From Rachicladosporium sp. CCFEE 5018 (taxonomy: Eukaryota > Ascomycota > Dothideomycetes > Cladosporiales > Cladosporiaceae): DNA of 64,000 bases. The notes beneath the pieces were generated by a model. That model was not told where the DNA came from, did not search any database, and was given only the letters and a program-made list of their open reading frames with translations. Shown in pieces: positions 1-10,589 of the stretch. How positions within the stretch are numbered: position 1 is the stretch's first letter; each line of letters begins with the position of its first letter. The stretch lies in contig KZ111165.1 in assembly GCA_002077045.2 (NCBI GenBank), forward strand, positions 88,456-152,455. Direction: 5' to 3'. A program made the position numbers and the translations under genes.

Positions 1-2
1 CC

Positions 3-1040
3 GATCTCTGTGGCTCATGTGGAATCAGCAGCGTGCTGAGACCTGAACACAAGCAAGGGACAAAGATTGATGGGAGCTGCCGCAATTCGGACATACAGCG
101 TGCTAACGCGAAGCTTGTCCTCTTAGGCGACAGCGGCGTGCATGGCATGGGTCTCTATGCTGGAGAGGCCATCCGAGCAGACGAGTTCATCGGTGAGTAT
201 GTTGGCGAAGTCATCACCACTAACGAGGGTGAGCGTCGTGGCGCCGTGTACGAGCACCAATTCCTCTCCTACCTGTTCTCCCTGAACAAAACACAAGAAG
301 TCGACGCTACCTACTACGGCAACGAGATGCGCTTCATGAACCATCGCCCGAAGAATGCAGCGAATGTGTACCCACGAGTGAAGCTGGTGAACACCGTGCA
401 CCGCATCGCTCTATACGGCCAACGTCCCATCAAGCCCGGAGAGGAGCTGTTCTTTGACTATGGTCCTCAGTTCCCAGAGAAGAGTCTCAAGGGTGAGGAG
501 AAGGTTGGCAATAAAGATCCTGTTGCTGCTTCAGCACCTCATGTCAGGAACAAGAACTTGGTCAGTAACTTCTACGACGTCGAAGACACTGAGGACGCAG
601 CGGGCAATGTCATCGCGCGGAAGGCGGCATCCGGACGTCGACCGAAGGGCAAAGCGCCCAACTTTGAGACGGCCACGCCGAAGCGCAAGCCACAAGGCGG
701 AGCACGACCAGGTGCTGGTCGCAAACCCGCCATGCCAGACGTCGCTCTGCCCGACGTACTCGTCGCACCTTCACCAGCGCCCGGAGCTGACGACGGTGAA
801 ATGTTCGACGCTCGAGCGAGTCCTGGACACCGCCTCTCAGCCTACTACACCTCTGACGATAAGATCGTGGATGCAGCAGCTGGAGCGGATGCAAAGGATG
901 ATGAAGACTTCGACCCCGATGCTTCGGGAGATGAGGTGGGAGGGGCACAGGGTGCGAGTGGCAGCAGTGGGGAGAGCGAGGCTGCAGTTGAAACGCCAGA
1001 GAAGAGGAGACGAGGACGGCCGAAGAAGTACACACGCTAG
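3..1040 (+). CDS. kmt6: KMT6/EZH2-type histone H3K27 methyltransferase, C-terminal part (copy A)
   Basis: Nuclear lysine methyltransferase of the Polycomb PRC2 class. The frame is open from base 3, so the 5' part lies outside this contig. The first residues form the end of the cysteine-rich CXC/pre-SET region (a CGSC pair, then a Cys before RNSDIQR). The SET domain follows at about residues 40-155: GVHGMG cofactor loop, YVGEVI, RFMNHR at the NH motif and FFDYG near its end. Placing the CXC directly before SET, with the phrase SYLFSLNK, matches EZH2 rather than SET1 or SET2. A tail of about 180 residues is acidic and ends in the AT-hook-like RRRGRPKK. The tail could bind DNA, but that is inference. 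It converges on the Kelch/BTB gene, 177 bases apart. Confidence 0.88.
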   Translation, partial: DLCGSCGISSVLRPEHKQGTKIDGSCRNSDIQRANAKLVLLGDSGVHGMGLYAGEAIRADEFIGEYVGEVITTNEGERRGAVYEHQFLSYLFSLNKTQEVDATYYGNEMRFMNHRPKNAANVYPRVKLVNTVHRIALYGQRPIKPGEELFFDYGPQFPEKSLKGEEKVGNKDPVAASAPHVRNKNLVSNFYDVEDTEDAAGNVIARKAASGRRPKGKAPNFETATPKRKPQGGARPGAGRKPAMPDVALPDVLVAPSPAPGADDGEMFDARASPGHRLSAYYTSDDKIVDAAAGADAKDDEDFDPDASGDEVGGAQGASGSSGESEAAVETPEKRRRGRPKKYTR

Positions 1041-1217
1041 GTGTATGATGTTCGAGACTGTTGGAGGCTGCGTCGCGGTATGAGACGCAGGGTCACTTCT
1101 ATGAGTTGGTAGAGTACCTCCGAGATAGCTAAGCCGAGACGCGCAGCGAGCGCAGCGAACGCACCCATGCCTCTCCCCGTCTCAATCATGATCATCATCC
1201 CCGTGCTGGACTTTTGA

Positions 1218-4200
1218 TCAAGCAATTCCCAATCCCACTCTCCCCTCCATCTCTCCTCTGCCTCGCTCTCTCATCCTTCTCCCTTCCATCAAACCTCTCA
1301 AACCTCGCTTCTGCAGCCCAACGACAGCACTGAGCGCTCCATTCCACATCTCCCTGCTCCCCTCGCCCCTCAGACTCCTGGCGCTCAACGCGCTCTCACT
1401 CTCACTCATGCTTCCCTCTGTAGCAGCGCTGCCAGGCACAGACTCGTCGTCTGTGTCCTCATTCAGCGGCATCGCTTGGCCAGGTCGGAGAGTATTGCGT
1501 GTGTTGCGGCCGTTTGCCATGTCGGTGTCAATCCGCAGACTGGCAGCTGAGCGCGTCAAGCCATTCGCGCCGTGTCCAAGGTCGACGCTGTTGTTGGCTA
1601 GACTTGTGTTGCGCTGCGGGAATGCGCTTTCGCGTTTTACACGCCCGTGATCGGAAGCGAAGATAACGTTCTCACCTCCACCTGCGGCCATGGCGGCTGC
1701 GTTGAAGATTGCAGCTGCGTTCCGGCCGTCTAGCGATTCGTGGAGGCGTTGGACAACGGCTTCGAGCAGACCATCGACTTTGTAGGGACGAGCGAGCTGG
1801 AGGAGTGAGCAGTAAATCTGTGGCGTTGCGAGGCTTGAGGGTGGCGACGGGAGCGTGCCGGTGTAGAGGTAGTGGAGGAGAGCGTGGACCGTAGGTGCTG
1901 TGTGAGGGAGGTAGAGAAGTCGTGGTCGGGAGGCTGGAGGCAGGGTTCGTACATCGGGTATCTCGGACATGGTGTTGTTCGTGAGAGTCGTCCCCGCTGA
2001 AGTCAGTGATGCCGTGATCGTCATGCTAGAGTTGCGTGAGGGATGGCCGCCTGCACTCGGTCGCAGCGTGGCTGTGTCTGTGTCGTGGGTGCTCGGATGT
2101 GAGTCTCGCAGCAGGCAGGTGAAGTACGATCCCCATCGTCGCGAGATCAGCCGTGAGTTGACCGGTATTCGTGTGCCATCATTTGCTAGTATGTCTACAT
2201 CACAGAGCTCGCGGCATGTCATCGACATGACACCAAGTGACTCTGCTGCTGGAGTGAGCTGACGCCCACCTAGTGACAGTTCACTGGCAGCAGGTACTGC
2301 ACCTGCGCTTGCAGAGACGTATCCTGAGGTCGGCTCAGCGCCTCTAGGATTGTCAGACAGCCCGAATGACTCGAGCTCCACAAGGCAGATGTTTGAGAAG
2401 TTGATCCGTCTATTGTTGTAGTCATCCACAAGACTTCGCTTTCGGTTGCCTAGGATCACAAAGGCGTTCCTCCGACTCCAGAGAATACCCCTGTTCCAGC
2501 TGCCTTGGCTAAAGATGCTGCCGCTTGCGTCTATGCGACTCCACGACAATGTCCGGAGGTCCAGTGCCCAAAGCGCGTATTCCTGCTTCGATGCAGTCAA
2601 GAATGTCCCAGACACAACGAAATGGTTGTCAATGACACCACCGTTCGGAAATCGTAGTCCGGGTGGCGATACATCTGATAGCATGAGCTTCTCCGTGAGC
2701 TCGCCGTTTGGCAGTCTAACTTGCAATTCCAGCTTTACGTCCAGGAAGTTGTAGTTCGAGTAGATTAACATCGGTGCGCCCGATCCAACAGTCGTTGGCT
2801 CATCGTCTTCGTCGTCGTCCTTCCCAGCATGCGGACCAGCGCCAATGTGCTGCGCACTCATCGTGGTCAACGGAGCCACGACACTTCGGTATGCGCCGCA
2901 ACTGCGGCCCATGCCAGTTGTGCCCGTCCACTTCAGACTTCGCAGGTTGAAAATGCTGATCTGCTCGATGTAGTGATTCGCGCTGTCTTGGCCACCAACA
3001 ACAACCATCTCAGCACCTCCGGTCCCATCCAGCTGCACGCCAAACGTCCCTTGATTGGGCTGTGTGCCTGCGGGATTGTGATGTAGTGCTGACAGTGGCG
3101 CTGTGGCGGACCCGAACACAGCTGAGGAAGGCAAGATTGTTGTGCAGTGCGCGTACCGCCCTTGCGGAGACTCGCCAGCTGCGACCTTGTGCCACGTCCT
3201 CGTAGAAGCCTCATAGATGTGTATATCTGACATGACAATGATGTCTGACTGTCCATCAGCCATCACTTCACCGCTCGGATTGGGCGACATGCCGCCATAG
3301 CAGACCAGCTTCGTGTCGCCTAGGGCGCATACGCTGTGAAAGTATCTTGCTGGCGGGATGTCGCCTTGAGTTGCAAGCTTCGTCCAGTGTCTGTGGATGA
3401 GATCCAGCTCATATAAGTTCGAGGTCAATTGCGGCTGCGCTCGCGACAGCTTTCGCCCTCCAAATACATACAGCTTGTCGCCCAGGATCGTGGTAGTGGC
3501 ACCCACCAGTGGCGGTGGCTCTTTGCCAGTAGTTCGATGTACGTTGCAAACGAGGCCAGACAAGTTCGCAGTTCCTGGTGTGGCTTCTGGCGGTGTCTGA
3601 TTGGTGTGTGGTGATGGACCAGTAGTAGATTGTGAGGGCATATGACTTGGCTGCCGTGCCTCAGCCTCTGGTGTAGGTTCTGCTTCAGCCTCAGATGCTG
3701 ACTCGTACTCCGCTCTCATGCCAATGAGTGACGACTGACTACTGTTGGCGCTGTTGAGGTAACCATTGTTGCTGTCCGTAGGGTTGACGTACAGCCCAGT
3801 CGGCGATGGGGCATCCGAGTCCATCGTGTGTGTCCTACTGGACTCTGGCGTTGGACGTGACATATCGGGTGATGACAGGTCTGCAAGATCAGCGAAGGGA
3901 TCAACGAAGGTTGACTTTGTCAAGTCAATCCTTGGTGGACCGCTTGGTCGCCTGATTACCGGCTGTGCCCACTCTGGGATTTTTATTTCAACATATCTCG
4001 GGTGGTCACCAACTGATCCGGGTGTATTGCTTCTTGAGGTCGGGTCTAGTGCTGGCACTGGTAGGCTCGTCTGACTGCTGGAGGTGTAGAATGTCGAGAA
4101 TGAGCCGTTGCGGGAGTCGTTCACTGGACTTTGACGTCCAAATGACTCGTAGTCAGGGATCACAATAGGTATGTGCTTTGGTCGAGTGGTGCTCTTCCCT

Positions 4201-4508
4201 CGAGGTGAAGTCTCCGATAGCTCGAAAGCTTCGACAGGAGGGGTGTGAGTGCGTTCGATTGCAGACACGAGTCGCTCAACGTCAGTACCAGCAAGATTCG
4301 TAGATCCAGCTACTGCGATTGAGGCTGCAAGGATGCTTCGCTTTTTCGCGGACGAAGTCGACCTCCTAGCAAGGCGCTGTTCATGCGGCGAGATCTGGCG
4401 GTCTCCTTGCTGCCTCGGCGATCGCACTGACTCTGCAGCTTTGTAGCTCACTATGTAGGGGTGATCACGGTCGAGCGTGTACACTGGGACGCCTAGAGGG
4501 AGCGCCAT
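1218..4508 (-). CDS. Kelch-repeat/BTB domain protein, intact (copy A)
   Basis: A 1096-residue single-exon protein. The N-terminal ~300 residues are low-complexity and Ser/Pro-rich. Kelch beta-propeller repeats follow (LYVFGGRKL, LVCYGGMSP, VVVGGQD, FVILGNRKR). A BTB/POZ-like segment lies near residues 770-930 (CDVDILANDGTRIPVNSRL, then LLHYLYTG). The tail is basic and Arg-rich. Kelch plus BTB in fungi suggests a scaffold or CUL3-type adaptor; the layout recalls S. pombe Ral2, but that name is only a guess. The ATG at 4508 is preceded by CACAG, so an upstream 5' exon is possible. The copy B version has an in-frame stop after residue 175. Confidence 0.8.
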   Translation of the reverse strand: MALPLGVPVYTLDRDHPYIVSYKAAESVRSPRQQGDRQISPHEQRLARRSTSSAKKRSILAASIAVAGSTNLAGTDVERLVSAIERTHTPPVEAFELSETSPRGKSTTRPKHIPIVIPDYESFGRQSPVNDSRNGSFSTFYTSSSQTSLPVPALDPTSRSNTPGSVGDHPRYVEIKIPEWAQPVIRRPSGPPRIDLTKSTFVDPFADLADLSSPDMSRPTPESSRTHTMDSDAPSPTGLYVNPTDSNNGYLNSANSSQSSLIGMRAEYESASEAEAEPTPEAEARQPSHMPSQSTTGPSPHTNQTPPEATPGTANLSGLVCNVHRTTGKEPPPLVGATTTILGDKLYVFGGRKLSRAQPQLTSNLYELDLIHRHWTKLATQGDIPPARYFHSVCALGDTKLVCYGGMSPNPSGEVMADGQSDIIVMSDIHIYEASTRTWHKVAAGESPQGRYAHCTTILPSSAVFGSATAPLSALHHNPAGTQPNQGTFGVQLDGTGGAEMVVVGGQDSANHYIEQISIFNLRSLKWTGTTGMGRSCGAYRSVVAPLTTMSAQHIGAGPHAGKDDDEDDEPTTVGSGAPMLIYSNYNFLDVKLELQVRLPNGELTEKLMLSDVSPPGLRFPNGGVIDNHFVVSGTFLTASKQEYALWALDLRTLSWSRIDASGSIFSQGSWNRGILWSRRNAFVILGNRKRSLVDDYNNRRINFSNICLVELESFGLSDNPRGAEPTSGYVSASAGAVPAASELSLGGRQLTPAAESLGVMSMTCRELCDVDILANDGTRIPVNSRLISRRWGSYFTCLLRDSHPSTHDTDTATLRPSAGGHPSRNSSMTITASLTSAGTTLTNNTMSEIPDVRTLPPASRPRLLYLPHTAPTVHALLHYLYTGTLPSPPSSLATPQIYCSLLQLARPYKVDGLLEAVVQRLHESLDGRNAAAIFNAAAMAAGGGENVIFASDHGRVKRESAFPQRNTSLANNSVDLGHGANGLTRSAASLRIDTDMANGRNTRNTLRPGQAMPLNEDTDDESVPGSAATEGSMSESESALSARSLRGEGSREMWNGALSAVVGLQKRGLRGLMEGRRMRERGRGEMEGRVGLGIA

Positions 4509-5505
4509 CTGTGGTCAGCAAATGCACATCTGCTCGCGGAGAATAATGATATGGTAGCAATGACGGTCGACGGCTCGCAGCGAAGCGTGAGAAATGAGGA
4601 GAGCTGAACGACGAGGCAGAGCAGGCTAACATCTTTGAGACCGGAACCCATGTGCCTGGATACATCATGTTCCTCTCGCTTCGTCAAAGCCGTGACGGAC
4701 GGAATGGTAGCCGTGAGGCCGTGATTTGTCGGTTTCGGACAAGAGTGCAGGTACCATCGCAAGAAACCACTCGAAGCCGAATCGCACCAGTGGTATCCGG
4801 CATTGCGCAGTTGTCGGCGTTCATCGGCCTGCAGCTATCCCTACGCTCGGTCGGAGCAAGGAGCCGGAAAGGGCCAAGGTTCCATTTCGACAGTCCCAGC
4901 AGCGTGGATCGCGTGTTTCAAGCCTCCAGAATCAGGTGGACACACATAAGAGATCGGTGCTTACCTTCGACTGTGTTACAAGTTGCTGCACGTCGTCTAG
5001 AATGTGTGAGCAAAGTGTCGTGATCTTGGTGATGTGGTCTGGAGGAAACATGAAATGCCAAGGTCTTTGAGCTCTGCAGTTGGCCAATCAAGTCGTGCGA
5101 TGACATTCCTTTCACGGCCTGGCAACGCAATTCACTGCCCTGGTCATCACTGCTTTGAGACATTATAACATGCTGTGATGGACTCTGTGGGTAGCTGCAG
5201 CATTTCGCCGGGAAGGATGGGTGTTTGCACGAAGACGACTGATGGGATGCGACCGAGGCAGGACTTTGTATCGCAGCCGTTGATGAACAGCATGAGGAGA
5301 TGATGTGGAAAGTCAATCCTGCTTCCAACTTGCATTTGATTCGGGCTGTCTGCTGGCTACATGTACTTGTCTATGAGAGCGCTGCGCTCGATGCAGCAGG
5401 ACCCGTTGTTGCTGAGGTTGCGCATTGTGCCGTGTGCGCTGCCCTTCACACCACGATCCTACGACCCCACTCAGCTTCCCACGCGTGCTCGTACATCATC
5501 TGGCT
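4509..5505. other. Intergenic, no gene supported
   Basis: Spacer between the Kelch/BTB start and the peroxiredoxin stop. It holds short overlapping ORFs on both strands that are not conserved in length or frame in copy B (31050-32029). No RNA gene or repeat was seen. Confidence 0.6.
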
Positions 5506-6267
5506 TCATGCGACTGCAGCAGAGGTCTTCTCCTTGGGCAGAGGGGTGAATCGCAGGTATGGCTTGACCACGTTCATCTTGGGGAACAGCTTCTCTGCCT
5601 CCTCACCCTTGACGGAGGGGTGCACGATCACGTCGTCACCTGGGATCCAGTTGATCGGGGTCGTGACTCTGTTCGCGTCGCCAGTCTGAAGCGAGTCGAC
5701 AATGCGGAGGACCTCTGCGGTGTTGCGCCCTGTGCTGGCTGGGTAGGAAAGGATCGTGCGGATGGCCTTCTTGGGGTCGATAATGAAGACGCTGCGGATC
5801 GTGAAGGCGATGCCCTTGCTGTCGACGTTGGTCGCGTCCTGGTGGTCGATCCTAGGCAATTTGTCAGCTCTGCGCTCGTCTTCGCCACGCGCCCGTCATG
5901 CGCTCGCTAATGTCCACACTTACATGTCATATTTCAGCGCGATCTCTCTGCTCTTGTCGCCAATGATGGGGAACCTAAGAGTCGCTCCTGAGATCTCATT
6001 GATGTCCTTGATCCATCCGCCATGGCTCTCAACAGTGTTCGCACTCAGACCGATCAATTTGACGCCACGCTTGGTGAACTCAGGCTCGAGCTTTGCGAAG
6101 GCACCAAGCTCAGTCGTACAGACAGGTGTGTAGTCTTCGGGGTGAGAGAAGAGCACGACCCACTTGTCGCCAATGAATTGGTGGAAGTTGATGGGTCCAG
6201 TCGTGGTCTCAGCGTCAAAATCGGGCGCCGTAGTGCCGAGGCGGAGGGGTGCTGGTCGATCAGTCAT
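5506..6267 (-). CDS. 1-Cys peroxiredoxin, Prx6 type (copy A)
   Basis: Thiol peroxidase reducing hydrogen peroxide and alkyl hydroperoxides. Two exons (6267-5924 and 5851-5506) join across a 72-nt GT-AG intron, restoring KYDM-IDHQDATN and giving 229 residues, the usual Prx6 size. The peroxidatic Cys is C50 in HPEDYTPVCTTELG; no other Cys is visible, so it is a true 1-Cys enzyme that needs an outside reductant. The C-terminal Prx6 extension (NWIPGDDVIVHPSV) is present. There is no clear targeting peptide from this ATG; an upstream in-frame ATG exists but its leader is poorly conserved in copy B. Confidence 0.93.
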
Positions 6268-7354
6268 ATTAGCGGTGGTGTCGGGTGGTGCGCGAGGTTC
6301 GTTTGCAACGGTTATGTGTTGGATATGTGCTTGCAAGGACGAGAGCATGAAGCAAAGAAATGTTTCTGGATGATGAGATCAGTCGCCCCACCAAATGGCG
6401 TGCTCAGGGACAAGGGTCCGCACGCCCCGCATAATGGTTTCGTTCAAGCAGTCTTTACAGTCAGCAGCGAGCAAAAGCGTTGTTGATTAGTCGTTGCGTC
6501 TGCAACCATGGCTCAGGCCGAGCATGCTGACGCTCAACATGCTGGTCGGTGGCCTCGAGATCATGGGAGCTGGGATCTAGTCGGCGCGTGAATGGAGGCG
6601 ATCGAGAGGTGCAACACCGCCTGATGAGCGAAAGAGTAGCGCGACCTTCGACAGCGTGATCCAAGCGAAGGGCCTACCTGTCAACCAAACAGCGCTCGCG
6701 CTAAGATGTACCATTGCTTGAGTTGCGTATCTTGTTCGTGCGTGCCATTCGTCTTGAAAGTCACAGACGGCGGAGACATCGCGGCTATGTCGGAAGAGGC
6801 TATCGGGCGCCTTGAAGAAATCATTCACGGATGAGGAGCTGCACAGAGGAACGAAGGAGAGCAACAATGAGCATGCTTACCAACGATCCTAAAGTACGAT
6901 GCAGCGGTCCTGCTCTTGTCACAGCCAATATTGTGATCCAGTTCAGCCCTGCGAATTCCTTCCGGGCTCTTTCCAGTTCCCGCGCTATTCCCAGTGCCGT
7001 ACACTTGCGGGGATATCAAGCGACTCGCAAATACACATAAACACGCACACACGCGGTGTTGATGTAGCCAACGGACGGCGTTGCGATGCGCTGATGCAAG
7101 TACATACGTCTGAACAACGGCATGGTCGCGGAAAAGAACGACATGCCGCATCCCATGAGTCGCAGGATCATGCCAATGAGAGGCTCCACTTTGATGCCGA
7201 AAGATCTGCGAGCATGAGGCGTTGAGGTTAGAGTTCAGAAATAGAGTCATCGCGCATTGGGTGTGTCTGCAACTCTTCTCTGTTGCGACAAACCAAGGAC
7301 CGCTTCAATTCAAATTCTCCGCGAAGGTCACTTTCGCGAAGACAGGCGCGCGCG
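6268..7354. other. Divergent promoter region, no gene supported
   Basis: Spacer of about 1.1 kb between the divergently transcribed peroxiredoxin and MFS genes. Only short, overlapping, non-conserved ORFs are present. Parts align to copy B (32792-33846), with many indels near the MFS start. Confidence 0.6.
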
Positions 7355-9058
7355 ATGGCAGATCCGAAGGTCAAGCTGGTCACAGAGCCATTGGACGATG
7401 AGGACCGCGCATCGAACCCCGACATCATCAAAGACGAGAGCGAGAAGCACCCCTCGGACTCTCAGGACGACTTACAAGTCGCGGGCAGCCATGATGAGAT
7501 TGTGTACCATTACATGACATTCGATACCGAGATTCCCAGTCCAGCGTACCTTTCTTCTTCGCCGTGTTCGCTCGATGAACGACCTGCAGCCACGCCACAG
7601 CCAGACTTGACAGCGTTCATATCACCTTTCCTGTGGTCAAGACAGCGCAAGAATCTCATCACATGGCTGTCTTGCGCTGCCACAATTGTGACGGCCTACA
7701 CAGCTGGGTCATACGCATCAGGCATCGACCAGATGTCTGCAGAGTGGAGAGTCAGCAACATCGCTGTCACAGTTGGCATCACTGTCTTCACTGCTGGCTT
7801 CGCAATCGCTCCGATGTTCCTGGCTCCGTTCAGCGAGATCCATGGCAGACGATCTATCTTCATCGGGACCGGATGCCTGTTCGTGCTCTTCCAGCTGGTC
7901 TGCTCACTTACTCCAACATACGCGGGCATGCTTGTTGCTCGATTCTTGACAGGCTGTGTTAGCAGCACATTCAGCACGATGGTTGGAGGTGTAGTCAGCG
8001 ACATCTACCATGCTGAGCAGCGGAACACAGCCATGTCGCTGTTCTCTGGTGCAGCACTATTTGGCACTGGACTTGGCCCGTTGTTCAGCGGGCTGGTGGC
8101 ACAGCACACAACCTGGCGCTGGATCTTCTACTTGCAGGTCATCACCTGCGGTCTCATGATGATCCTGATTGTGATCTTCTTCAAGGAGACCCGCGGATCT
8201 GTGCTGCTGTCGCGCAAGGCGAAGACGCTGAACACCTGGATGGAGCAGCTTGAATCTGAGGGTCATTTTGGCATGATGATGCCGGCTAGCAGTTCGAAGG
8301 CTTCGCAGCGCATCCGATGGAAAGTCAAGTCCGACGAAGAACGCACCACACTCGGTCGCTCTATCGCGATCTCGTTATACCGACCATTCCATCTCCTGTT
8401 CACAGAACCTGTTGTGTTCTTCTTCAGTCTTTGGATCAGCTTCAGCTGGGCTGTCTTGTACCTGACCTTCTCTGCAATTCCGCTTGTCTTCACTGAAAGC
8501 CACGGTTTCAATCTGGAACAGAATGGCGCTGTATTCACAGCTATCTCCGTGGCATCGCTGATCAGCACCGTTGTGAGCATTGCGCAAGAGCGCCTCGCCC
8601 GCCAATACCTCAAAGGGAAGCGCAGACAGATGCTTGACACTCCGGAAGGTCGTCTCTTCTTCTCCTGTGTACAAAGCGCGCTGCTTCCGATCGGGTGTTT
8701 CTGGTTTGGCTGGACTTCCTTTCCCTCAGATCACTGGATCCTGCCTACGCTCGCAATTGGCTGTGCCACGATGGGCATCTTCTCGATCTACCTGGCTGTC
8801 TTCAATTACCTAGCAGACACGTATCATCGCTATGCTAGCTCCGCTTTGGCTGCGCAGAGTTTCTGCAGAAACATGCTAGGAGGAGCATTTCCTTTGTTCA
8901 CAGCTCAGATGTTCAGAAAGATGACTTTCCAGGGTGCAGGGAGCTTTCTGGGTGGGCTCGGTGCATTGCTCACGATTGTACCTTGGGTGCTGGTGTTCTA
9001 CGGGCCGAAGATCAGAGCGAGGAGTCGATTTGCGAGCGAGATCATGGAGAAAGATTGA
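7355..9058 (+). CDS. MFS transporter, DHA1-like drug:H+ antiporter (copy A)
   Basis: A 567-residue plasma-membrane-type major facilitator. A charged cytosolic N-terminus of about 115 residues precedes roughly 12 hydrophobic segments. MFS motifs include PFSEIHGRR in the TM2-TM3 loop (motif A region) and GTGLGPLFSGLVA in TM5 (antiporter motif C region). The start at 7355 is chosen because homology to copy B begins exactly at MADP; residues from the earlier in-frame ATG share nothing with B. The substrate cannot be read from the sequence. Multidrug or metabolite export is the family expectation, and no biosynthetic cluster is visible beside it. Confidence 0.88.
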   Translation: MADPKVKLVTEPLDDEDRASNPDIIKDESEKHPSDSQDDLQVAGSHDEIVYHYMTFDTEIPSPAYLSSSPCSLDERPAATPQPDLTAFISPFLWSRQRKNLITWLSCAATIVTAYTAGSYASGIDQMSAEWRVSNIAVTVGITVFTAGFAIAPMFLAPFSEIHGRRSIFIGTGCLFVLFQLVCSLTPTYAGMLVARFLTGCVSSTFSTMVGGVVSDIYHAEQRNTAMSLFSGAALFGTGLGPLFSGLVAQHTTWRWIFYLQVITCGLMMILIVIFFKETRGSVLLSRKAKTLNTWMEQLESEGHFGMMMPASSSKASQRIRWKVKSDEERTTLGRSIAISLYRPFHLLFTEPVVFFFSLWISFSWAVLYLTFSAIPLVFTESHGFNLEQNGAVFTAISVASLISTVVSIAQERLARQYLKGKRRQMLDTPEGRLFFSCVQSALLPIGCFWFGWTSFPSDHWILPTLAIGCATMGIFSIYLAVFNYLADTYHRYASSALAAQSFCRNMLGGAFPLFTAQMFRKMTFQGAGSFLGGLGALLTIVPWVLVFYGPKIRARSRFASEIMEKD

Positions 9059-10589
9059 GATCACATTCGCATCTTTGTTGAGATGAATCGGCCGACGGCG
9101 AGAAGATGAGAATCGCTATTGGAGTCCGCATGCTGCCACACATCAGCGCTGTTGAAATCTGGAAACGCTGTCGACGAAGTGCTGTAAAAGTTTCACTGCG
9201 TGCGATGTCGCGTCCAGCTCGAAGACTTGCCCAAGCTGAATCACATTGATTCTTTCCAGGAATCCTCGCAGAATCCTCTCGCTCCTTCATGATCGTGCCG
9301 CACTTCACTTCCCACGACACCCACGCCATGCTGTGCCGACTTTGCGGCCCCGACCATCTGCCACACTGTAGCATCGCTGTAAGACGACGGCGGAAGCGTA
9401 CATGGCCCTATCTTGGACCTGTGAGAATGTCTTGCATGCACCCTGGAATCCTAATCAGTGCGTATACGCCACCAGGGTTCGCGGCGCGGAGCTCGACAAA
9501 AGCACTAGATTATCGCATACTCGAGCCTAACCAACCAATCTACACCAGCACGATGATCACGGTCAGGGCGAGCCGCGCTACAGAGGGAATAGCGATGGCA
9601 TAGTCACAAGCAATGCGAGACTGGTCACAGCGATACACGTAAGAGTATTCAAGTTCAGGTCGGAAGAGCATATGGTAGCGACCGTTCATCATCGCTGCAG
9701 GGCAAAATCCTCAGCACGCCGCAGCAGGTAGGTTTCTCTCAAGTCTTCCTATACGTTTCGATGCTTTACACGTTTGCGATTGAGAAGTGCGTATGGGTTG
9801 AGGTGTTCCACCGCATGCACCGCAGCAACAGCGAGCGCACTGCAGTCAGATCAGCGTCGACATCAAGACGAGCGAGCGCATTGGCTATTCCGGTCTATGA
9901 CAGCAGAACACCGCGCCTATCGAGCTTATGGCCGTCAAGATTCTCTTGAGAAGCAGGCACTGATTCGGTACCGCTGGATACTCCGCATACTTTGCGCAAT
10001 CCATGGCTAAGAGCATCGGACGTCGAGGGGTATGAAGCAATCCACGCAAGCGGTGTGCGCAATTCAGTGGATACAAGAGACGCGGTGTCGCACCTGAGAC
10101 ACTAGTCGATCACCCTTCAATTCCGAGCGGTGTGCAACCATATTCGGCTGTCGCGCCAGCTGGAACGGCCACCGATATCAAGCGATCGCTCACATTGAGC
10201 GGCCGCTAGCATGGAGTGATAGCTCGTGCGAAGAGCACCGCCAACCCTGAGCGACTGCTGTATCCGGGATACTATGGTCACACGACTGCCACGATCAGAT
10301 CACCGCTATGACTGAGCGCTCCGTGTCTCGTCGTGACACCTCATGTGGCGTTTGGCGGCATGGATAGCCGAACGGCACGGCATGGACAGCGCAGCGTCTC
10401 TCGCAGCGTTCGTATGGCCACCGGAAGGAGCTGACATGACATGGATCGTCAAGACCGACATCAACACATGGAACGCGCTCGACTGTGCGCCAACGATTGA
10501 ATGACTTGGATTATTGCATCACAGTCCCGCTCTTGGAGTGGATTTCTGCTGCATCTGCTACAACCATGCCCCGAGCAGACGCCACACGA
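9059..10589. other. Intergenic 1.5 kb, unrelated to copy B spacer
   Basis: No gene is supported. The flanking genes are conserved in copy B, but the spacer there (35548-37316, 1.77 kb) shows no recognisable similarity. The region carries many short ORFs and no clear repeat or terminal inverted repeat. Confidence 0.55.

Noticed and set aside
454..1083. 209-codon ORF overlapping KMT6
   Set aside because: Alternative frame of the KMT6 tail; identical in B only because the DNA is identical.
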